A stretch of DNA of 58,725 nucleotides, taken from Fibrobacter sp. UWR2. GTDB lineage: Bacteria; Fibrobacterota; Fibrobacteria; Fibrobacterales; Fibrobacteraceae. The translations under genes were made by a program, and so were the position numbers. Location of the stretch: assembly GCF_002210285.1 (NCBI RefSeq), contig NZ_MWQE01000013.1, positions 1 through 58,725 of the forward strand. Direction: 5' to 3'. The notes beneath the pieces were generated by a model that was not told the DNA's origin, searched no databases, and saw nothing but the letters and a program-made list of their open reading frames with translations. Below, piece by piece: positions 49,873-56,200 of this stretch (positions are counted from its first letter, which is position 1; each line of letters starts with the position of its first letter).

Positions 49873-50151
49873 ATGACTATGGGCACATTGGCATTTGAGG
49901 TTCCCAAAGAGATGGAATCGTTCGTTGAGGCAAATGGCTGCCGCAGCGAATTGCTTCGTAATGCATTGATCCTTTTGCCCTACATACAAGATTTGACAAT
50001 CTCCCATGGTCGCGCGGCAGAACTACTTGGCATATCGAAAGAAACGCTAATTAACTTGTACGGGGATATGGGTATTCCCTATCTTGATGGCAGCATCCAG
50101 TCCGTACACGAAGAAATGGCCGTTTACTCCGCAGCGAAGAAAAAAGAATGA
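49873..50151 (+). CDS. UPF0175 antitoxin-like protein
   Basis: A 92-residue protein of the UPF0175 family: FEVPKEMESFVEANG, a helical LLRNALILLPYIQDL, and a helix-turn-helix-like ISHGRAAELLGISKETLINLY followed by GDMGIPYLD. Members are coupled to DUF3368 PIN-like proteins and are considered antitoxins that also repress their promoter. The stop overlaps the next start by 4 nt. Confidence 0.85.
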   Translation: MTMGTLAFEVPKEMESFVEANGCRSELLRNALILLPYIQDLTISHGRAAELLGISKETLINLYGDMGIPYLDGSIQSVHEEMAVYSAAKKKE

Positions 50152-50654
50152 TTGTTGTTTCCGATACGACCCCGATTATTTCGTTGTTGAAAATGAATCG
50201 GTTGCAATTGCTGCACAGCCTTTTTGGCCGTGTGTGCATTCCGTTCGCTGTATTCGAAGAGTTGACGGGTAATCCCAATTACCAGGATGAAGTCTCCATT
50301 TTGCGAGGTTCCGATTTTATTCAAGTTGAAGAAGTTGCCAATGCCGGGGATGTCCAAGTAATAAAAAATGATGGTCTTGATATCGGTGAGAGCGAAGCCA
50401 TTGTCCTGGCGAAACAACTTTCTGCAGATGTCCTTTTGATGGATGAGGCCAAGGGAAGGCAGGTCGCGTCTCGATACGGCCTTCAAATTATGGGGACCGT
50501 TGGCATTTTGCTGCAAGCTTTTAAAGATGGTCTTCTTTCTTATCACGAGATAATTGATTGCGTCTTTTCGCTGCGTCGTAATCATCGCCGGATAAGTGAA
50601 AACCTGCTCATGGATCTTATGAAAGAGATTGAGCGTATTGAATCGAGCCGATAG
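50148..50654 (+). CDS. DUF3368 PIN-like toxin candidate
   Basis: A 168-residue DUF3368 protein with PIN-fold features: VVSDTTPIISLLKM (first Asp), CIPFAVFEELTGNP (Glu), DIGESEAIVLAKQL (Glu), ADVLLMDEAKGRQVA (Asp-Glu) and LQIMGTVGILLQAF. It is likely an RNase toxin partner of UPF0175. It is followed after 2 nt by the McrC-like gene, so the pair is inserted in frame with operon structure. Confidence 0.85.
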   Translation: MIVVSDTTPIISLLKMNRLQLLHSLFGRVCIPFAVFEELTGNPNYQDEVSILRGSDFIQVEEVANAGDVQVIKNDGLDIGESEAIVLAKQLSADVLLMDEAKGRQVASRYGLQIMGTVGILLQAFKDGLLSYHEIIDCVFSLRRNHRRISENLLMDLMKEIERIESSR

Positions 50655-50656
50655 GC

Positions 50657-52726
50657 ATGATTTTCCTGTTCGAACAGTTTGCGTATAAACCGGGATTCCT
50701 GGAGAAAGTCCTTCCCCAAAAGGAGAAAGGCTCTAATTGGGATTTGCCGAAGGGCTTCGTTCAAAGGGAATCTAAAGGGCTTTGCAAACTGGACGGTGTC
50801 GGCTACCTGTACAACGCAAATTGCAAGTATGTCGAAGAGGGGCAAAAGGAAAAGGACTCCACCGATAGAATCGTCTTTGTGTTGCCCAAGGTGTTTCTAG
50901 ATGAATCCGGCACAACGGCTTTCGGTCAAAAGATTTCGGCAGACGTAAACTTTAAATTCGACAAGGAATCAAAGGAAGTACCCAAGGAGTTCCTTTCGAA
51001 TCTTTCGTTATGGGTTTGTAGTTCTATTGCGAAATACAGGCTTTCTAACCCCGCCGATAACAGTATCGATGTTCCCGAAGCTCCAGATGTACGTCATTTT
51101 GACAGTGATAAGGCCACCCCGTCCTTGATTGACGTGATGAACGCCATGAAGTTGTTTTACGCCGAGAACCAGAACCTGTTTGTGTTCACGGCAAAGAACA
51201 AACACAGCGGCAACAACCGCATCGACTGGCGCCGCACGGTCGCGCATACGCAGCCCTTTATGCAAGGTGACGCGCCCATCTACATGGAACTGGAAAACAA
51301 GAAGAAAGTTTTCGACCTAGACGACCGCCTGCTGGTGCTGTACTTTTCGGCGATGCACTACATCGAAGAGACGTTCGGCTTCAAGATGCCGAAGTCGGAG
51401 TTCTACGCACCGATTCGCGTGAACGAATTCCGTCGCCTGCTGGGTCACCGCGGGCTGGTGGAACTGCGCCGCATAAAGCACAAGTATTTTGCCGACAAGT
51501 TCTTGCGGCTCTACAACATCGTGAAGGCGTTCTTCGAATGGGGCGGTAACTTCAGTGCAAACGATTACAGCAGCGAATACCTGCTCACGAGTAAGTACAA
51601 TAACGTATTCGAGGCGATGATTGACAAGCTGGTGGGCGATGACTTGCCCAAGCAAATGGAATATTTGAAATCCCAGAAAGATAACAAGGAAGTCGACCAC
51701 CTCTATAAAGATCGTCAACTCATTTTTGCTGATGAAGACCAGAAAATTTGGTTTATTGGGGACAGCAAATACTACAAAGATGGGAACGGCGTTGAGGGGG
51801 CTTCGATTCACAAGCAGTTTACGTACGCTAGGAATATTATCCAGTACAATATTGACGATTTATTGAATAGTGGCGTTGAAGACAAAGATTACGAAGGGTT
51901 GCGTTATCGTGATAAAACGACCGAAGGCTATAGCGTCACGCCGAACTTCTTTATTCGTGGAGAAGTACCGGAATTTAACCAGAAACTGGCCAAGGCCCAA
52001 TTCCAGGACCCGTACTTTAGAGATAATCCTGATCCGAAAAATGAGGACCTGATAAGAAAGGATGATGCGGATTTGTGGAAAGATCGCAATCGTCATTTCG
52101 AGAACCGTCTTTTTGACCGCGACACACTTTTGCTCCAAGTGTACAACGTGAATTTCCTGTACGTGCTAAAGGCGTTCACCTCCAAGCGCTCCTCGCTGCG
52201 TGAAGAATTCAAACGTGATGCTCGTGATAAATTCCGCGAGAATTTTCTGGAATTGCTAAATGATAAATATGTGTTTTGGGCTGTGTGGGTAAAAAACGGG
52301 CTCTTAGAAGATTTCGTTGACTATCATTTTCGAGTCCTTGCGGGAAAAGCATTTAAGCCTAGAGACCTTAAATGCCTTATAATCGCTCTAGAAAAAGAGC
52401 ATATAATGAGCAACGACCCAAAAGAAAATGGTGAAAACCTGTGGAAAGAAATTGAACGTTCTTGTTCCATGATTCTACGCGTGACACCATACGATTTATG
52501 GGGTGAAGCGCCTAAAAAGCAAGAAAAAATCGATTTTCCGCACGCCCGTTTCGACTCCAAGTCGCGTCGATTCCGTGTGCACAAGGGAAAAATCAAGTCT
52601 ACAGTATTAAATAAGGAAAGTCAAGTTTTGGCTATCGAAAAAGATAAAGAATGGTCTGGGCTATCTTTTGAGAAAATCGATGGCGCTTTTTTAAATAGTT
52701 GTGGTGTAGATTTAGAAGAGGCATAA
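50657..52726 (+). CDS. McrC/LlaJI-like restriction nuclease subunit
   Basis: A 689-residue protein pairing with McrB. It resembles the LlaJI/McrC-type nucleases: the N-terminal part has NWDLPKGFVQRESKGLCKLDG and an interaction domain (DRIVFVLPKVFLD); the middle is a DUF2357-like helical domain (RVNEFRRLLGHRGLVELRRIKH); the nuclease site is LIFADEDQKIWFIGDSKYYK (near 355-375), i.e. a PD-(D/E)xK pattern with D...DxK. The C-terminal ~150 residues are basic. McrB-McrC type complexes cut modified or foreign DNA. The ATG at 50657 lies 2 nt behind the DUF3368 gene. Confidence 0.8.
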   Translation: MIFLFEQFAYKPGFLEKVLPQKEKGSNWDLPKGFVQRESKGLCKLDGVGYLYNANCKYVEEGQKEKDSTDRIVFVLPKVFLDESGTTAFGQKISADVNFKFDKESKEVPKEFLSNLSLWVCSSIAKYRLSNPADNSIDVPEAPDVRHFDSDKATPSLIDVMNAMKLFYAENQNLFVFTAKNKHSGNNRIDWRRTVAHTQPFMQGDAPIYMELENKKKVFDLDDRLLVLYFSAMHYIEETFGFKMPKSEFYAPIRVNEFRRLLGHRGLVELRRIKHKYFADKFLRLYNIVKAFFEWGGNFSANDYSSEYLLTSKYNNVFEAMIDKLVGDDLPKQMEYLKSQKDNKEVDHLYKDRQLIFADEDQKIWFIGDSKYYKDGNGVEGASIHKQFTYARNIIQYNIDDLLNSGVEDKDYEGLRYRDKTTEGYSVTPNFFIRGEVPEFNQKLAKAQFQDPYFRDNPDPKNEDLIRKDDADLWKDRNRHFENRLFDRDTLLLQVYNVNFLYVLKAFTSKRSSLREEFKRDARDKFRENFLELLNDKYVFWAVWVKNGLLEDFVDYHFRVLAGKAFKPRDLKCLIIALEKEHIMSNDPKENGENLWKEIERSCSMILRVTPYDLWGEAPKKQEKIDFPHARFDSKSRRFRVHKGKIKSTVLNKESQVLAIEKDKEWSGLSFEKIDGAFLNSCGVDLEEA

Positions 52727-52729
52727 AAA

Positions 52730-52763
52730 AAAGAACCAAATCAACTACGGATTTGGTTCTTTT
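52730..52763. terminator. strong bidirectional terminator
   Basis: AAAAGAACCAAATC-AACTACG-GATTTGGTTCTTTT: a 14-bp perfect stem with A and T flanks, 4 nt after the McrC-like stop. It closes the defence operon. Confidence 0.9.
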
Positions 52764-52771
52764 ATACAAAT

Positions 52772-52799
52772 TGGTGCGGAGGAGGGGGGTCGAACCCCT
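52772..52799 (-). other. tRNA 3'-end relic (T arm, acceptor strand, CCA)
   Basis: On the minus strand AGGGG-TTCGACC-CCCCT forms a perfect T arm with a TTCGANN loop, followed by CCTCCGC, A and CCA, exactly a tRNA 3' end. A matching acceptor 5' strand GCGGAG occurs only 100 nt further upstream (near 52903-52908), so no normal tRNA can be formed. Between them lies TAGCTCAG, a D-arm-like string, and a GAGT/ACTC stem like a long variable arm. It is either a rearranged tRNA or a 3' fragment left by integration at a tRNA. Confidence 0.4.
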
Positions 52800-53149
52800 T
52801 TAGGCCCACTCCGAGTATTTTCCCATCAGTGAATAGACTTCATTTTCGGATCGAAACCCTACTTTCTGAGCTAGCCGATTCGGCATATTACACCAGGTCT
52901 CCGCAGTAGGGCCCCGACGCACCAGCAAAGATATGAACATGTGCTAATAGCTTTTTTCATAGACTTATCCTCCATTGGATTGATGGTTATTGCAGATAAG
53001 GTGAAATACGCGTTCACAGCAAGCCCAATTATGAAGCTTTCTCCAAAGATGATACTCAAGATCAGGAAAACTTTTTCATATACAAATATAGTAAAAAAAA
53101 TATAATTTGTCAACATTTTTTGAATTTGTCTGCTAGTGATAGCCTATGA

Positions 53150-53420
53150 TAGACTCCCTGCAACTTGTTTTTCGCGTTAGGGATAGTGACCCCTTGGGGC
53201 GGAGACGCGCGCTTACGAGCCTAGATCCTCGCCTCCGCGAGGATGACGATTGTTTGCGCGGCTCCGTTGCAAGAGCGGCGCGGGGGTGCCGTAGGCGCGC
53301 ACGGGGCGCCTTGCGATATAGCCCGACCCGGCGAAGGGTGGACCCTATCGCCTGCGGCTCCAGGGTGACAGGGGCCAACCGAGCCGGGGAACGCCCAGAC
53401 AGACGCCCATTGCGTGCGAA
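53150..53420. repeat. REP-like palindrome cluster
   Basis: Contains TCCTCGCCTCCGCGAGGATGAC (53226-53247) and, inverted, ACCCTATCGCCTGCGGCTCCAGGGTGACAGG in part (53342-53371), both of the ATCC...GGATGACA class seen elsewhere in the window. The stretch 52910-53496 otherwise shows no convincing gene; a TATATTTG box on the minus strand near 53085 has no clear product. Confidence 0.5.
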
Positions 53421-53496
53421 ACGAAGTAATTTCTAACACAAATGGTTGCATTTTGGTTTGTTTTTATGTATTTTTAGTAAAAAAAGAGGTGAATGT

Positions 53497-53829
53497 ATGG
53501 CTCAGACGACTTTTAGCATCAGGATGGACAGTGACCTTAAAAAGGACTTCGACAAGCTGTGCGAGGATTTCGGGATGTCGATGAGTACCGCCATAAATGT
53601 CTTTGCGCGGGCAGTCGTGCGCGAGCGCCGCATACCATTCGATGTCGCCTCGGCCGATGCTCCGGCGTATGCCGCAGACAGGCGTGTGTTCTATAACGCG
53701 AACCCGGTTGCGAGTCGCATGCTCAGAACCATGCAGCAACTTTCCGCCGATGCCGAGAAGGCCGGCTCCGCAGGCATGACACTCGACGAAATAAACGCCG
53801 AGATCGCCGCAGCCCGGCGAGGGAAGTAA
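53497..53829 (+). CDS. DinJ/RelB-family antitoxin, orphan
   Basis: A 110-residue antitoxin. The N-terminal ribbon-helix-helix is TTFSIRMDSDLKKDFDKLCE followed by DFGMSMSTAINVFARAVVRE, and RIPFDV is the DinJ linker. The C terminus (from M79, MQQLSADAEKAGSAGM) is the toxin-binding part, and its last 32 residues recur at the end of the AlbA_2 gene at 56201. AGAGGTG precedes the start. No YafQ/RelE toxin gene follows; the next 330 nt hold only a structured, ORF-poor stretch. Confidence 0.88.
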   Translation: MAQTTFSIRMDSDLKKDFDKLCEDFGMSMSTAINVFARAVVRERRIPFDVASADAPAYAADRRVFYNANPVASRMLRTMQQLSADAEKAGSAGMTLDEINAEIAAARRGK

Positions 53830-53875
53830 CGCGCGGGTGTTGACTTCCCGCTGGTCTCTTTGTATATTTATCCCC

Positions 53876-54113
53876 GTATTACGACAATCCCTGCGACAGT
53901 CGGCATAGGCCTTGCGGCCCGTACGTGCATCCGCGGTGGGGTTCATCAACCTTCTTGTTGATGTTGTTGGATAGCTGGCAGGAACACGACCTGCTCGAGT
54001 GTGTGGCGAAAGCCGCGCCAGGTAACGCCGAGGAAGACCCTCGCCAACAGCACCGCAAGAGCATCCCAAATATAAACAAACCCTAATTGCGCCTGCAGTG
54101 CAGACGCAATTAA
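53876..54113 (+). ncRNA. candidate structured RNA downstream of dinJ-like gene
   Basis: A promoter-like pair TTGACT (53840-53845) and TATATTT (53863-53869), 17 nt apart, precedes about 240 nt with no ORF carrying a ribosome site. Local hairpins include CATCAAC-CTTCTT-GTTGATG (53944-53963), GGC-GAAA-GCC (54005-54014), and a long AATTGCG-CTGC stem (54086-54112). It does not match tmRNA, RNase P, SRP or 6S RNA by their conserved motifs. It may be a small RNA or the remains of a toxin gene. Confidence 0.3.
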
Positions 54114-54159
54114 AACCGCTTTTAACGTTCGCTCATGCCGAGCGGGCTAGAGGATTATT

Positions 54160-55197
54160 ATGGCAAGAAAAACTGATAAATTGGCTGTCGCGGAGTTTCC
54201 CCTCATCGACGAAACGTTGTTGAAATCGCGGATATACACCATTCGCGGGGTCAAGGTGATGCTCGATGCAGATTTGGCCGAGATTTACGGGTATACGACC
54301 AAAGCATTCAATCAGCAGGTCAAGAATAATATCGAAAAATTCGATGACGATTTCCGGTTTCAGTTGACGAGGACGGAATATCGCGAAATTCTAGGGTCAA
54401 AATTTTTGACCCTAGAACAGGGAAAATACTCAAAAACCAGTCCCTACGTTTTTACCGAACAGGGTATCTACATGCTTATGACGGTGCTCAAGGGCGAACG
54501 GGCGACTGCTCAAAGCAAGGCTTTGATTCGCCTTTTCAAGCAGATGAAGGACTATATCGTTGCTGAAAACCATCAATTGCTCGGGACAGCGGGAATTGCC
54601 CAGATTGCAGCACAGACTGTTCAAAACACGCGCGAAATCGCAACGGTTTCCGCTGAAGTAAAGGAGCTTTCCGGCGAAGTTCGCGATATCCGGAGCGATT
54701 TGGGAAAAATCAATGTGGACCTCCGGATGGTCATGGAAAATTTCGTCGATCCCTCGACATACGAGCATTTCTTGATTCTGAACGGGCGTAAGCTGGAGGC
54801 GGATGTCGCTTATGCGCAGATTTACGGCATGGCGAAAAAGTCGGTGCTGGTTATTGACAACTATGTAGACGTTAAAACGCTGAATTTGCTCCGGAACGTG
54901 CGCAAAGGCGTTTCCGTCCTGATTTTCAGCGACTTGCTCGGTGGAAGCCGCATGACAGACGACATGCTTGCCGATTATCGGGCCGCCCGCCCGGACGTGT
55001 CGATTGACAAGAAACCCGCCATGCACAAGTTCCACGACCGCTACATTCTCGTGGATTTCAATACCAAGAGCGAAAAGCTGTACCATTGCGGAGCATCTTC
55101 CAAGGATGCGGGCAACAAGATTACGACCATCGTGCAACTGGACGACGTTGATGCATACCGGAACATGTTTGAGGAACTGTTGGAGCAACCAAGATGA
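54160..55197 (+). CDS. ORF6N/KilA-N-type protein with PLD-like C terminus
   Basis: A 345-residue protein. Residues 20-115 are an ORF6N DNA-binding domain of phage antirepressors: IYTIRGVKVMLDADLAEIYG, TTKAFNQQVKNNIEKFDDDF, RFQLTRTEY and VFTEQGIYMLMTVLKGERA. A coiled coil follows (TREIATVSAEVKELSGEVRD). Residues 225-340 are the same PLD-like module as in the RhuM gene at 32452: KKSVLVIDNYVDVKTL and KFHDRYILVDFNTKSEKLYH, ending CGASSKDAGNKITTI. HDRY replaces the usual HxK. AGAGGAT precedes the ATG. It may be an antiphage or prophage-derived switch protein. Confidence 0.8.
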   Translation: MARKTDKLAVAEFPLIDETLLKSRIYTIRGVKVMLDADLAEIYGYTTKAFNQQVKNNIEKFDDDFRFQLTRTEYREILGSKFLTLEQGKYSKTSPYVFTEQGIYMLMTVLKGERATAQSKALIRLFKQMKDYIVAENHQLLGTAGIAQIAAQTVQNTREIATVSAEVKELSGEVRDIRSDLGKINVDLRMVMENFVDPSTYEHFLILNGRKLEADVAYAQIYGMAKKSVLVIDNYVDVKTLNLLRNVRKGVSVLIFSDLLGGSRMTDDMLADYRAARPDVSIDKKPAMHKFHDRYILVDFNTKSEKLYHCGASSKDAGNKITTIVQLDDVDAYRNMFEELLEQPR

Positions 55198-55264
55198 CCT
55201 TGTATTGGATACGGGAAACTGGTGAAAAAAAACAATTCAGTCAACCAAATAAAGGAAAATTACT

Positions 55265-55597
55265 GTGAAGAAAAAAGCAGAGAACGAGAATGAATTTGAG
55301 TTGCCGAAGGAACTCTTGGAATCAATAGCTGGGCTTAATGAACTTATGAGCCAGCATCAGGATCAAGCCGCCGCAATGCTGTACAGATTAATGTTTCGCC
55401 ATGAACGGGATCTCCATGTACTCGACCGCTATTCAGATGTCGTACTTGAAGGCGTTTCTGGCATGGGTAGCGAGTTCGCGAAAGAGGATTACAGGAATTT
55501 CTTGCAATACCTGTCGTATGTTATTCCTAGCGAATATGCTCCGCATAAGGAAATGTACGAAGAAGAGCTCAGAATCGCCGAAGATGATGATGAGTGA
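55265..55597 (+). CDS. small acidic helical protein, first copy of a duplication
   Basis: A 110-residue product from a GTG start with AAAGGA 8 nt upstream. It is acidic and helical (FELPKELLESIAGLNELMSQ, DQAAAMLYRLMFRHERDLHV, EFAKEDYRNFLQYLSYVIPS) and ends EDDDE. No family is recognised. Bases 55292-55595 recur without change at 58422-58725 with a different 5' end and start codon. It lies in a cassette zone of antitoxin-like genes and could be an antitoxin or inhibitor. Confidence 0.6.
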   Translation: MKKKAENENEFELPKELLESIAGLNELMSQHQDQAAAMLYRLMFRHERDLHVLDRYSDVVLEGVSGMGSEFAKEDYRNFLQYLSYVIPSEYAPHKEMYEEELRIAEDDDE

Positions 55598-55602
55598 ACA
55601 GC

Positions 55603-55660
55603 GTGTATTACAATGTGTATTGCAAGGTGTATTGACAAGTGTATATACATTTTCTACAAT
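55603..55660 (+). promoter_or_regulatory. promoter with four 12-bp operator repeats
   Basis: GTGTATTACAAT, GTGTATTGCAAG, GTGTATTGACAA and GTGTATATACAT follow each other without gaps (55603-55650). The third contains the -35 TTGACA (55632-55637), and the -10 TACAAT (55655-55660) lies 17 nt further: an ideal sigma-70 promoter for the CopG-type gene at 55694. Tandem 12-bp sites on one face are typical of cooperative ribbon-helix-helix repressors. Confidence 0.7.
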
Positions 55661-55693
55661 AGGGAGGGTGTGCAATAACTGTAAGGAGAGCTC

Positions 55694-56029
55694 ATGAAGA
55701 CGAAGTGCAAAAAGCGCGAGAAGGTTAGGCTGCCCAAGGGGTTCAAGCTGGTTGACGATTTCTTGTCTAAAGAGGAGATTGAAGCGCTTGAAAACGACAC
55801 CTCGATGAGAGATCCGATGGTTATCACCGGCGGTCATGAGTCGGAGACGCTAGAGGAATCTATTGCGCGTATCAGTCGCGCTATTGCCGAGGCCAAGGAA
55901 GAAAAGAAGATGTATTCCATAAGGCTCAAGGTCAAGACAGTGGAATCGATCAAACGCAAGGCCGCCGCCGCGGGCATCCCTTACCAGACTTACGTGAACG
56001 TGGTGCTCGACAACGCCGCGTCTGCCTGA
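55694..56029 (+). CDS. CopG/BrnA-like ribbon-helix-helix antitoxin, orphan
   Basis: A 111-residue protein. The C-terminal part (MYSIRLKVKTVESIKRKAAA followed by AGIPYQTYVNVVLDNAA) is a ribbon-helix-helix of the CopG/BrnA type; the N-terminal half (KLVDDFLSKEEIEALENDTS, PMVITGG) is acidic, as in antitoxins that wrap a toxin. GTAAGGAG precedes the ATG. No toxin gene of the BrnT or RelE type is adjacent on either side. It probably binds the repeat array upstream. Confidence 0.75.
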   Translation: MKTKCKKREKVRLPKGFKLVDDFLSKEEIEALENDTSMRDPMVITGGHESETLEESIARISRAIAEAKEEKKMYSIRLKVKTVESIKRKAAAAGIPYQTYVNVVLDNAASA

Positions 56030-56059
56030 TTGTAAAATTTTCTTGCTCCCCTAGCCAAC

Positions 56060-56200
56060 TTTCCGAATATTAGGTACATTAATGCCCGACGTGTTTCTCC
56101 GTCTAATGGAGAAATGCGTCTTTTTTTTATTTCGATTTTCGGGATAAAGGGGACGCCTCTAACATCAACCGACCGTTTTTGCGGCTAAATGGAGGCTAAA
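56060..56200 (+). promoter_or_regulatory. structured leader element, copy 2
   Basis: Near-copy of 1222-1361. Same order: AT-rich box, 13-bp hairpin (56088-56100 with 56108-56120, identical GTCTAAT loop), eight Ts, 72 nt, start codon. In the stem a T-A pair of copy 1 is a C-G pair here (compensatory change) and a C-G is T-G. The GCCTC at 56155-56159 can pair with GAGGC (56192-56196) of the ribosome site, and the small hairpin before the site is kept as GACCGT/GCGGCT with one mismatch. It precedes an unrelated gene (AlbA_2). Confidence 0.65.

Noticed and set aside
40292-52726. DISARM, BREX or Zorya system
   Set aside because: No DrmA/DrmB, PglZ or ZorAB-type genes are present; only the methylase and helicase classes overlap.
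52772-52908. Intact tmRNA or tRNA gene
   Set aside because: The acceptor strands are too far apart for a tRNA, no anticodon arm with a U33-type loop is found, and no tmRNA tag or 5' consensus is visible.
52871-53116. 81-codon minus-strand ORF with a hydrophobic middle (possible small membrane toxin)
   Set aside because: Its start lies upstream of the only promoter-like box, there is no ribosome site, and its end runs through the tRNA-like relic.
55603-55650. Tandem 12-bp units as a CRISPR array
   Set aside because: The units abut without spacers and overlap a promoter.
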